From the NCBI GenBank assembly GCA_007570785.1, contig ML660777.1:5588587-5652586 (forward strand): a stretch of DNA of 64,000 nucleotides, read 5' to 3'. The stretch comes from Antilocapra americana. Its lineage: Eukaryota > Chordata > Mammalia > Artiodactyla > Antilocapridae. Positions within the stretch are counted from its first letter, which is position 1, and the number at the start of each line of letters is the position of its first letter. The position numbers and the translations under genes were made by a program. Below, piece after piece: positions 21,831-33,800 of this stretch. The notes below the pieces were generated by a model. It did not search any database. It was not told where the DNA came from and saw nothing but the letters and a program-made list of their open reading frames with translations.

Positions 21831-24800
21831 GCACCCGACTGGCCTGCGGCCAGGACCCAGACCTCCAGCCTCTGCGGGTTGGTTTCCTCTCTTTCACCTC
21901 CTGCTGTTTGAGCCGTGCTTTGCATTTCCGGGTGTGACATTTATGATTTACTGGGTAAGTGGTTGGTGCTGGGTGAACGCTGACGTTTTCTTCCGTGTGA
22001 CCGCCAAGATTCAGACACTTGATGGGGCTCTGGCTTCTCAGCTTCTTAGTAGCTGCACTTTTCAGTTGTTCTTATCACTCTGTAGCCATCGACCAAATAA
22101 GATAAGAGAAAAGTAATGGGCTTGTGTGAGGGTCCTAGGAGGAAGCACGGGGCCTAAACTGCTGTCCTTGTCCTTTGAACTTCAGACTTGGTCCATTGCT
22201 GTTCTGCTGCTACTGGTCAATTGTCAGTTGTTCTGCCATGAAATAGGGTTTAAATGTAAATTCATGGGTATGTGAAACTTCTGTTCATTTGGGCATTCAC
22301 TAGCTCTTTTACCTTCAAATGTTACCGCATGTAGTGCAAGGAAAATTTTTTAAAAAGATTCTAGAATATTAACCCTGAGAAACTTCAATTATTAACAGAT
22401 TGCTATGTGAGAAGTTAGGAACAAAGCTAGTGGAGGTGGCGGAATTCCAGCTGAGCTAATCCTAAAAGATGGTGCTGTTTAAGTGCTGTACTCAATAAAT
22501 CAGCAAATTTGGAAAACTCAGCAGAGGCCACAGTACTGAAAAAGGTCAATTTTCATTCCAATCCCGAAGAAAGGCAATGCCAAAGAATGTTCAAACTACT
22601 GCACCATTGTGTTCATTTCACATGCTAGCTAGGTTATGCTCAAAGTCCTTCAAGCTAGGTTTCAGCAGTACATGAATCAAGAACTTGCAGATGCACAAGC
22701 TGGATTTAGAAAAGGCAGAGGAACCAGAGATCAAATTGCCAACATCCATTGGATCTCAGAGAAAGCAAGGGAATTCCAGAGAAACATTTACTTCGGCTGC
22801 ATTGACTTTGCTAAAGCCTTTGACTGTGTGCATCACAGCAAACTGTGAAAAATTCTTAGAGATGGGAGTGCCAGATCACCTGACCTGCCTCCTGAGAAAC
22901 CTGTATGCAGGTCAAGAAGCAACAGTTAGAACTGGACGTGGAACGACAGACGGGTTTAAAATTGGGAAAGGAGTATGACAGGGATGTATGCTGTCACTCT
23001 GCTTTTTAACTTCTGTGCAGATACATCATGAGAAATGCCGGACTGGATGAATCACAAGCTGGAATTAAGATTGCTGGGAGAAATATCAACAACCTCAGAT
23101 ACGCAGATAATACCACTCTAATGGCAGAAAGTGAAGAGGAACTAAAATGCCTCTTGATGAAGGTGAAAGAGGAAGTGAAAAAGATGTTGAAATTCAACAT
23201 TAAAAAAACTGAGATCATAGCATCTGGTCCCTTATGGCAAATACATGGGGGGAAATGGAAACAGTGACATTTTATTTTCTTGGGCTCCAAAATCACTGTG
23301 GACAGTGACTGCTGCCTTGAAATTAAAAGACGTTTACTTCTTGGAAGGAAAGCTATGACAAACCTAGACAGCATATTAAAAAGCAGAGACATCACTTTTA
23401 CCAACAAAGGTCTGTCTAGTCAAAGCTATGGTTTTCCCAGTAGTTATGTATGGATGCGAGAGACCATAAAGAAGGCTGAGTGCCGAAGAATTGATGATTT
23501 TGAATTGTGGTGCTGGAGAAGATTCTTGAGAGTCCCTTGGATGCAAGAGATCAAACCAGTCAAGGAAATCAGTCCTGAATATTCATTGGAAGGACTGTGG
23601 CTGAAGCTCTAATACTTTGGCCACCTGATTGAAGAGCCATTGGAAAAGACCCTGATGCTGGAAAAGAGTGAAGACAAAAGGAAAAGGGGGCGGCAAAGGA
23701 TGAGATTGTTAGATACCATCACTGACTCAATGGACATGGATTTGAACAAACTTAGAGATAGTGGAGGTCAGGGGAGCCTGGCATGCTGCAGTCCGTGAGG
23801 CTGGAAAGAGTTGGACACAACTTAGTGACTAAACAAAATGTGGAAAGTGAGCTTGCCTGCTGGCTCAGTGGTAAAGAATCCCCTTGCCAATGCAGGAGAT
23901 GCAGGCTTGATCCCTGAGTCAGGAAGATCCCCTGGAGATGGAAATGGAAACCTACTCCAGTATTCTTGCCTGGGAAATCCCATGGACAGAGGAGCTTGGC
24001 AGGATACAGTCCATGGGGTCGCAAAAAGATTTGGACAAGACTTAGCAACTGAACAACAGCAACATGTGAAAAGTGGTACACAAAAAATTGCTCTTGAGAT
24101 TTTACCTTGAGAGCCATATAGAAATGAGTATATCATTCCTTTACAACATTAAGTGTCTCACGTATCTTTCTTGTTAAATACTTCAGATATGTTAAGTTCT
24201 TCAAGATAGAAATGTTACTACATATATATGTATGCATAATACACATATATACACATAATACACATATATAATATATTCCTAAGATAAGAAAATAAACAAT
24301 GAATATTTAAATCAGCATTAAACTATATACATAATATACAACAAATTTAATTCATACACTATATAGTCCATATGACAACTATAAAAGAACACCCAGTGTG
24401 AGAGACAGCCTCTCACAGAGCTCTGTGGGAACTGCTTTGAAGGGGTAAGTGTGGAGGTCAGTATGTTGTTGTTTTTCCGTTGCTAAGTTGTGTCCTACTC
24501 TTTGCAACCCCTTGGACTGTAGCCTACATTTGTGACGCCAAATCCTCTGTCCATGGGATTTCCCAGGCAAGAATACTGGAATGGATTGCCATTTCCTTCT
24601 CCAGGGGATCTTCCCGACCCAGGGATCAAACCCATATCTCTTGCAGGAAGATTCCTTACCGCTGAGCTACCAGGGAAGCCAGAGATCAGTATATATGTCG
24701 TTTTTCGGTGAAAGGGGATATATGCAATCAGCACACATTTTGACAGAAAGTTACTGCTAGTCACAAGAAGGTTACTGCTCGTCACCAGGAGCAGATGTCT

Positions 24801-27800
24801 CCCTTAATGATTTTAGTGCTTTCTAGCTATGAGAAACATGTAAGAAGTTGGGCTCATAAAATCTTCTGAAAATATCTGACTATCTGAAAGCTGTTCTGGC
24901 AGTTTTTCTCCACCCTGTCTTTTCAGGGTGTTTTGAAGGTCAGCAACTACAGTGGCTAACAACTTCATTCTTATAGAACCAGATGGCAAGTGACAATTTT
25001 TAGTTGGCTGATACAATACAGAGTATAAATTATATATTGTATTAACATTACACTGTAAACATTGTGCCACTTTCTATAAAAACACTGACTTTCTGCAACC
25101 AGTAACTTTTCTTATTCAGTTAGGCCAACTGATGTAAAAGAACTGTATAAGCTATGGAGTACTATTCATATACTCTTTTGAAATCAACTTGTGAAATATG
25201 GGACTCTTTCTTCCCATAACCTGTATTACCAAATATATTTGCTTCAGGATATTATAAATCTTACTTTGCAAGTTTTGTGGTGTGAGGCATTTTGAATTTA
25301 TTTTTGAAATGTTTCAGATTAGCAAGGTACATAAATTAACAGATTTCTTCATCTTATATTGTGTGTGCTAAGTTGCTCAGCCATGTCCAACTCTCTGTGA
25401 CCCCATGGACTGTAGCCCACCAGTCTCCTCTGTTTTCATGGGATTCTCCAGGCAAGAATACTGGAGTGGGTTGCCATGCCCTCCTCTAGGGGATCTTCCT
25501 GACCCAGGGATCAGACTCACATCTCTTACGCCTCCTGCATTGGCAAGCAGGTTCTGTTAACCACTAGCACCTTTGATCAGTTGGAAAGATTAGGTAAATA
25601 TACATTTGATGCTAGGAGAGGATTTGATGTTTGTTAGTTGAAACTAGTGCTCTGCACAAAACAACTAGCTTTGAGTCATCTTATTCTTTGTAATGGTTAA
25701 TTTCTTATTTTCTACAAATGAACACAAAGTTGTTTGTCTTGACCTGGGACAAAACCGAGTATATTTTTGATTGTCTGGAAGTGCAATAACCCTGTAGAAG
25801 ATTCTTAATTATTTATAGTTTCCCTTTGTGTCCCCTCTAAATCTCTGATCTCCACTCGATTTGACCTCTGGCAGTCAACAGCAGAGATGAGTATATTTGA
25901 CTATCCTTAATGGCAGCTCAAAAACAAATATAAATGATGGGCTGTTTACTGTAAGTGCTTTTTCTCATCTCTATTACTATGAAATTTGAGAAGTGACTCT
26001 AGACTATAATAGAGAATGCAGGTTCAAATTAGATGTACTAGGAAAAAATAGAAATCTCTTATCTTTTAACTTTCTGACTCCCAGTTTCTCTTTTGCAGTT
26101 CCATTTAAAAGATAAAAATGCATCATGGATCAATTAGGATACTTTCCCTTTAAGGTACAGAAAACCCAAATAAAAGGTATAACAGTATGGGCTTATTACT
26201 ATACATAATAAGAAATTTAGAAGTACTTGGCTCAGTGATGAAATCAAAGTCCTGGGCTCTTTGTCATCCTCAGCCTGTTGACTTGTCCTGTCATGCCCAC
26301 ATGATGGTGGCCAGGCATCACGTCACACAGCCTTGTCCAAAGGCAGATTGTATCTCTTTCTACTAGAGAGGAGACCATTCCCAGAACGGCCCAAGTTGGC
26401 TTTCCCTCCAGTTCCACTGGCCAGCATGGGTCAGGTGTCCATGTGGTAGCTGTGATGGAAGCTGGGAAAGTATGTATCTGACTCTTGGGCAGGTAAAGAA
26501 TAGTGCCTGTGACACAGTATGTCCTTCAGCAAAGCCTTCTCAGCAGAAAGACCCTCCTGGTCGTCTTTGGGGATCTAGTGCTGATTATGAGTTTGTTCAT
26601 CCAGTAAAAACACTCTTATGAAAGGAGTAGTGAAAGGAAGAATATAATATGGGTCAGAGGGGGGACTTGCATCTCTTTCATGACCATGGGCTTACTGCCA
26701 TGTTTATATAAAATGTTTATCTAAAAATTATGCTCTGAGGATTTCCCTGGTGGTCCACTGGTGAAGACTTTGCACTCCCGGTGCAGGGGGCCTGGGTTCC
26801 ATCGCTGGTCAGGGAACTAGATTCCATATACTGCAACTAAGAGTTCGCATGCCACAACTAAAGATCCTGCATGCTGTGACTAACACCCAGGGCAGCCAAA
26901 TAAATAAATGAAGAGTTGTTTTTTTTAAGTTATGTTTTCAATGACATAATGTTTCCTTCTGAAGCTCTGCTTAGGCATTTGAGGCCCCACTGCTCAGAAT
27001 AAATGTATATAACCAGTAATCCTTGAAGACTGAGTCAGTATATTAAAATAACAGCATCTTCTTAATTTTACTATCATTTCCTCCCCGACTTGTTCCCTGC
27101 TAGTGAATATAATACATTGTGTTATATTTTATGTACTTTGTCTTCTTTTGAAGACTTCATCATTTATGCTACAAAAGACTAATTATATATACTCCATGTT
27201 GCAATCTAAAAGTGAAGGATTAAGAGCAAATGGGTGACTGGTTTGTCTAGAATGTTCTGGTTGATAAGCTGAGTAGAGTTCACAGAGAGATAGATGGAAG
27301 ACTCTGGAAGTTCATGTAAGCTTTCGGAAGAGAATCTTAGTAACATCTGAATAAAGGAGAATTTTAGTAAAGGGAGTTATAGTTGACCCTTGAATAGCTC
27401 AAGTTTGGTCTAGTTTTATGTGTATTTTTTTCAATAAATACAGGCCCTCTGTATTCAAGGGATTTGCATCTCTAGATTTAACCAACCTCAGACAGAAATT
27501 TTCATCTATTTTTGCTTGAATCTGCAGATGCCAAAACTGTAGATATGGAGGGCAGACTGTACTATGCCTTTTTGTGTAAGGGACTTGAGTACTCACAGAT
27601 TTTGCTATCTGCTGAGAAACATGGGACTCATTCTCTATGAATACTGAGGGATACCTATATTTCAAGTGTTTATGTGTATGTTATTTATATGCTGTTTCCT
27701 TCATCCCCTTAGGTGGTACTGGCAAAAGGAAAAGATACCAGCTTATGTGGACTTTATGAAAAACAATTACCCTCCTGATTTCACGTATGAAGATTTTGGA

Positions 27801-30800
27801 CCACTATTTACAGCAAAATTTTTTGATGCGAACAAGTGGGCAGATATTTTACAGGCTTCTGGTGCCAAATACATTGTCTTAACTTCTAAACATCATGAAG
27901 GTAAGTAAGAATAACATCTGCAAACACTAACAGTGGTTATAAATGTGAAGTGATTTTTTGGAAGAAGAAACTAAAGCAAGGTCATCCACATGAAAATAGA
28001 GTTTTCTCTTAGGAGCTACTGACATTTGCTTGTAATTTAAGAGATCATGTGTTTCACCCTATTAAGAAGCATTAAGAAAAAGAAGAAAAGGAGCATTAAG
28101 TATGCAGAAAGATCATACCCTCCACATATAGAAAAAAAAAAGGAAACTGATCGCATTTTGTTATATGCGCATTTAACAACTTCCAAGAAATGCAAGATTT
28201 GATTAAAGCCCTTTGAAGGGGGATGTGGTTTGCAGGTCAAAGTTTACAACTGAATTGCATTCTTTCCGTTTTCTTCTCACCTCTGTAATGCGTTCTGGGA
28301 AGGTACCCTGGGGATTATTTGCTATTGTCTTACATCATGACCAACATACAAGGTGGTGCTTTTGGCCAACTTTTATATGACCCACTTGAGGAAAGTTTGC
28401 TATTGATGAAGAAGACACGGGCCACTTGCAAGGAACAGGATTGCAAGGCTGTAATGGTGCCCAGAAATATTAGAGATGGTGGAAGAATATCTAAAAAGAG
28501 ACAGAGTGGTTGATTTAGGATTCTCCAGAGAAATAGAGCTAACAGGAAGTATAATATGTATAGACTTATCATAAGAAACTGGCTCATGCAACTATGGAGG
28601 CTGAAAAGTCCAGACCCAAGACAGCCAGTTATATAGTTCCAGTATGAGCCCAAAGGCATCAGGAACAGGAGAGCAGATAATATAAGTACCCGTCCAAATC
28701 TAAGTTAAAAGGCAGGAGAAGACTAATGTCTCAGCTCAAAGACATGCAGAGAAAACATTTTTTCTATTTTTTTAATTAAAAACCCAAAAACACCACTCCT
28801 TAAACTTTCCCGCTTTTTTTTTTTTTTTCTTTTTGGCCACAGTGCACAGCATACAGGATCTAAGTTGCCCCCTGCAGTGGAAGTGGGGAGTCTTAACCAC
28901 TGGACTACCAGGAAAGTCTGGAGAATTCTTTCTTAATCAGCCTTTTATTATATTTAGGCCTTCAGTGGATTAGATGAGGCCCACCACTTTGGGTGGGCAA
29001 TCTGCTTTACTCAGTCTACCTATTCACATGTTAATTTCCTCTAGAAACACCTTCAGGAACATATCCTGAATTTAACCAAATATCTGGGCACCCTGTGGCC
29101 CAGGCAAGTTGACACATAAAATGAACCATTATAGTGACCTTACATTAATAGGACAGAATCTACCCATTACCATTCCCGTATCTGCAAGATCAAGGAAACA
29201 TCAGCACATTATTGCTCCAACAGCATGTTAATAATCAGATAATCCGGACCTCTCTGATGGTCCAGTGGTTAATAAGCTGCCTGCCAGTGCAGAGGATGGA
29301 GGTTCAATCCTTGGTCCAGGAAGATCCCGCATGCCTTAGGGCAACTAAGCCAGAGTTTAGAAGCCCATGTGCCCTAGAGCCCAAGCTCACAACAAGAGAA
29401 GTCACCTCAATGAGAAGCCTGCGCACCACGACTAAAAATCAGCCCCCACCAGCCACAACTAGAGAAAGGCCCGAGATAGCAACAAAGACTCGGTGTAGTC
29501 AGAAATAAATAATTAGACAATTTGTTTGCGTTGGAATAAAAAATTTTGTCTCATTATTTTCTGCAGTGGTAGGTGGGGGATTACGAGGGAAGAAGGAAAA
29601 CCCAAAATAAGGAATCATCTTAGGATATTTTTCCTTTTGGCCATAGTCCAGTGGCTTAACGATTTTTTTCCTGCAGGTGTTTCTCAGGCTACTTAGGACA
29701 TGTTGATTTCCTGATGCCTAGAGCTTCTCCAGGCTATATGGCACAAAGTATTACTTAGTTTATTTAAAAACACAGCAAAACAACTCTTAATCATGCTGTG
29801 AGGACAAATGATGTAGCCCACATTTATACACTTTCTAGGACCATATTGTTGGAAGTTTTCATGCCTATGGAAGAGACCCTGCTGAGCCCAGTTAGGCTGG
29901 AAGACCACGTGTGAGCTTCTGGTGGTGGTACTGAACTGAAGACCCAAAGTGGTTTTAGTACCGCCAGACATTAGGGCCTGCCAAGTTGAGACATATGGAA
30001 TAAGACTTTAAATATCACTGACAGTGCTTTGAAGCTTACTACAAACATCTTTAGAACCGGTGTGAGCTCTTTTTAAAAGTTTCTTCAAAATGAATCCAAA
30101 GAGTGTGTCCATTTTAGACTTGTCCTAATTTATAAGAGTAAAGTAATACACCAAACACCTTAGGTAAGTCGGTTCACAAACATTGCTTTAGATTTTAGTA
30201 GGACAGTAACAATGTATTTATGTTCCTAGATCCTAACTAAAGGTTTCGAGGCTTTTATATTGTTCCTTAAGTATTTCAGTTTATATAGTGCTTCTATGGT
30301 TTTTATATAGAAAAGCCAGCAATCTAAACGCAAATTCCTTTTAAAATATGAATTATTTCAAAGTGCTTATGTAACAGCATTCTTCTTATCCATTTAGTTG
30401 CTAGATAATTCACTTTTAGGTAATTTAAAGCACAACATCCAAGCTTATGATTTTAGAGTAGGATGAGATGACAGATGGTGGGTACGTTTCAAGTATAGAA
30501 CTACTGGGGAAGAGTACCTTAGCCCCACCTGGGTTAAATGAATAATGAGGGTAAAGGAGATTTACTACTGAACATGGACCATCAGTATTCTATGAATCAT
30601 ACTATAATAAAATAATTCAAAAACCAGAGAATATAACCTTTGACTTAGAAGACAGGAATCACGCAGGAGTTCAGCTATGGTTCTTCACTGCAAGTAGTCA
30701 CAGTCATTGTTTAGAATGGTGGATGTGGAAGATGTTCCCGTCTCAGCTATGATCTGCTAATGTTGATTTTGATTTTGTACTAGACCTTGTGCTAACCATT

Positions 30801-33800
30801 GGCTGAGGATATAGCAGGGAATACTGCAGACATGACACTGTCCCTCAAGGAGTTTATCATCTAAGAGGGAGAATACTGTAGATAGATCAGACTATACAGA
30901 CTTTATTTTCTTGGGCTCCAAAGTCACTGGCAACCCACTCCAAAAGCTATGGTTTTTCTAGTAGTCATGTATGGATGTGAGAGTTGGACCATAAAGAAGA
31001 CTGAGTGCTGAAGAATTGATGCTTTCAAATTGTTGTGCTGGAGAAGACTCTTGAGAGTCCCTTGGACTGCAAGGAGATCAAACCAGTCAGTCCTAAAGGA
31101 AATCAGTCCTGAATATTCATTGGAAGGACTGATGCTGAAGCTCTAGTATTCTGACCACCTGATGTGAAGAACTGACTCATTGGAAAAGACTGTGATGCTG
31201 GAAAAGATTGAAAACAAAAGGAGAAGGGGACGACAGAGGATGAGATGGCTAGATAACATCACTGATTTAATGGACACGAATTTGAGCAGACTTCAAGAGA
31301 TGGAGGAGAGAAGAGCTTCTCGTCCGGTAGTCCATGGGGGTCACAAAGAGTTGGACACAGCTTAGCCACTGAACAACAATGGGGTACCCTGAGAAGTACT
31401 TTAAAAATTCTTGGTTCTACTTTGTTTAAATTCTCATCTGTTAGGGACCTCCCTGGTGGCTATTACTCAGTGCTCCCAATGCAGGGGACCAGGTTTGATC
31501 CCTGGTCGGGGAGCTAGAGGCCATATGTCATAACTAAGAGTTTGAATGCTGCAACTAAGGATTCCTGCATGCTGAGACTAAGGCCTTGTGCAGCCAAATA
31601 AATCAATAAAAATATTTTTAAAATTCTCATTTGTTTCTTGCATGAAAGCGAAATATATACTATGGGAAAAAAATGGCCGTAAAACATGTTCATAGAAACA
31701 GTGATTTATATGTCACGTGTACTGCCTCTATAACTTGGTGTTGGTATAGGTGCACATTTACTAGAACAGAGTTGATATGCTTACAGAGGCTTTTAATATA
31801 ATGTTTCAGGCTTCACCTTGTGGGGCTCAGAGTACTCGTGGAACTGGAACGCAGTAGACGAGGGGCCGAAGAGGGACATCGTCAAGGAACTTGCAGTCGC
31901 TGTTAGGAACAGGACTGACCTGCGCTTCGGGCTGTACTACTCCCTTTTTGAGTGGTTTCATCCGCTCTTCCTTGAGGATGAATCCAGCTCGTTCCGGAAA
32001 CAATATTATCCAGTGTCTAAGGTGTTGCCCGAGCTCTACGAGTTAGTGAACAAGTATAAACCAGAGGTGCTGTGGTCGGATGGCGATGGAGGGGCCCCAG
32101 ATACCTACTGGAAAAGCTTAGACTTCCTAGCTTGGTTGTACAATGAGAGGTGTGTATGCTACTAGACTGCTGTTGTGACATCCCTAATACCTGTATAACA
32201 TTAGTTCTTGCTTCTTGAAATATTCCCCTTTAGGCTTGTTTGTGACATGGGGAGAAAATCATTATAAACAATGCATATTAGATACATCAATCTAATCAAA
32301 ATATCAAGAATTACAAGAACACTGGAATACTGTTAACAAGAATTAGTTAACAAGAGTACTGGAGTGGGTTGCCATTTCCTTCTCCAGGGGATCTTCTTGA
32401 TCCAGGACTCAAACCCGTGTCACCTGCACTGGCAAGTGGATTCTTTATAATTGAGCCACCTGGGAAGCCCTAAGAGTTACAAACCAGGAGTAAAATCTAG
32501 CTCAACAGTCTGATCTTGAATTGAGACTAAAAAAAAATCACAGCATCAGGAACGCTGAAGACTAATTTTATAGGTCCCCATTTTCATCTCCTCTCTGGGG
32601 CAGTGCTGTTTATCCATCACTGTTTCTCATGATGAGCTTTTCAGTTCCTCTAATTGCATCTTCGCATCCTCTTCCCTTTGATAATCTTTGCTGCTTGGAC
32701 GTCACCCTTGTCTGTCTCCTCTTTTCCTTCATCGTCAGCATCTCACCTCTTCCTGTTCTTTCCTTTTGTTTTCTAGCATGTTCCAGGCTGCCCCATTAGA
32801 ACAGGGAGTTCTGACTAAGCTTCTCTATAAGGCTCACACTATATGGACCAAATTGGTATCTGTATCTCAAAAGTACTTGGTATTGTGCTGTGAAGTTAGG
32901 GAGAGTCCTGTTTTTGTTCTCTGGGCCCACAGAGGACACACAGACAAATCCTCTGGAGAGCTCTTGGTACATAACCGCAGTTTCTATAGGTACTCCTTTC
33001 CAAAAGGGAATCCTGGGAGTCCTTCACTTCAGTTTGTGAACCAAAATGATGCCCTCTAAATGGAGAAGTGCAGGAGGTACCACCTGCTCTGATGAATAAT
33101 GTTGTGGGAATAGTTTATGCCACAGTGACTTCCATCCATAGCAGTCAACTTTGCTGAGATGTTTCAATATTAGGCACAATTATAAGAGAAAGAGACTAGG
33201 GGAAAACTTTTAAATAATAGTAAAACTCTTTTAAGTGCTGTGTGTGCTGGGCATACATAGGTGTTTTACATAAATTGTGTTAGCTGCTCAGTCATGTCTG
33301 ACTCTTTGCGACCCCATGGACTGTAGCCCTCCAGGCTCCTCTGTCCATGGGATTCTCCAGGCAAGAATACTGGAGAGGGTAGCCATTCCCTCTTCCAGGG
33401 ATCTTCCCGACCCAGGGATCGAACCTGTGTCTCCTGCAGTGGCAGGAGGATTCCTTACTGTCTGAACCACCAGGGAAGCCCAAGTTCTGTTCTAATAACA
33501 GATGAAGAACTTGATTATTCAGAGGAGTTAGGTAATTTGCTCTAGGACAAGGAGCTTAGCAAGTAACAGGCCAGGACTACAACTTCCTCAGGTCTATTTT
33601 ACTTCAAAATCATGGGGTTTGCATTGTATTCGACTATAGTTAAGAGTGGATTTCAGTCAGGCCTCTTTTCAGTGACGTTGCTTTTATGTAAATTTTTTTA
33701 TTTTATTTATTTTATTTTTTTAAAAAAATCATCCTTTTCATTTCAGCCCAGTTCGGGACACAGTGGTCACCAATGACCGTTGGGGAGCTGGTAGCATTTG

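Larger units (their letters stand above)
21793..27712 (+). other. FUCA2: FUCA2 intron 1
   Basis: 5.9 kb. It holds a BovB LINE, three Bov-tA SINEs, a CHR SINE and, near its 3' end, a Tigger-like DNA transposon remnant. The stretches 24,064-24,465 (with an AT microsatellite), 24,681-25,361, 25,573-26,736 and 26,913-27,380 show nothing else I can name. Confidence 0.85.
27901..31809 (+). other. FUCA2: FUCA2 intron 2
   Basis: 3.9 kb with an old mammalian repeat split by a CHR SINE, two further CHR SINEs and a BovB tail. The stretch 29,512-30,740 shows nothing I can name. Around 30,740-30,890 phrases such as 'ccttgtgctaaccattggct' suggest a decayed MIR/L2-class repeat. Confidence 0.8.
32150..33746 (+). 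other. FUCA2: FUCA2 intron 3
   Basis: 1.6 kb. It has two complement SINEs. A 123-codon frame at 32,688-33,059 is open but has no GH29 similarity. A T-rich run (about 33,693-33,722) precedes the exon 4 acceptor. A decayed MIR-like stretch lies near 33,490-33,600. Confidence 0.8.

Noticed and set aside
21352..22116. 254-codon plus-strand open frame over the FUCA2 start
   Set aside because: It runs in a different frame from FUCA2 through the CpG island; GC-rich DNA has few stops. The FUCA2 frame has the signal peptide and GH29 motifs.
24215..24275. Repeated units suggesting a CRISPR-like array
   Set aside because: They are AT microsatellite units without regular spacers, in a mammalian genome.
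32688..33059. Candidate extra FUCA2 exon (123 codons) in intron 3
   Set aside because: No GH29 similarity; exons 3 and 4 already join in phase and match the family without it.
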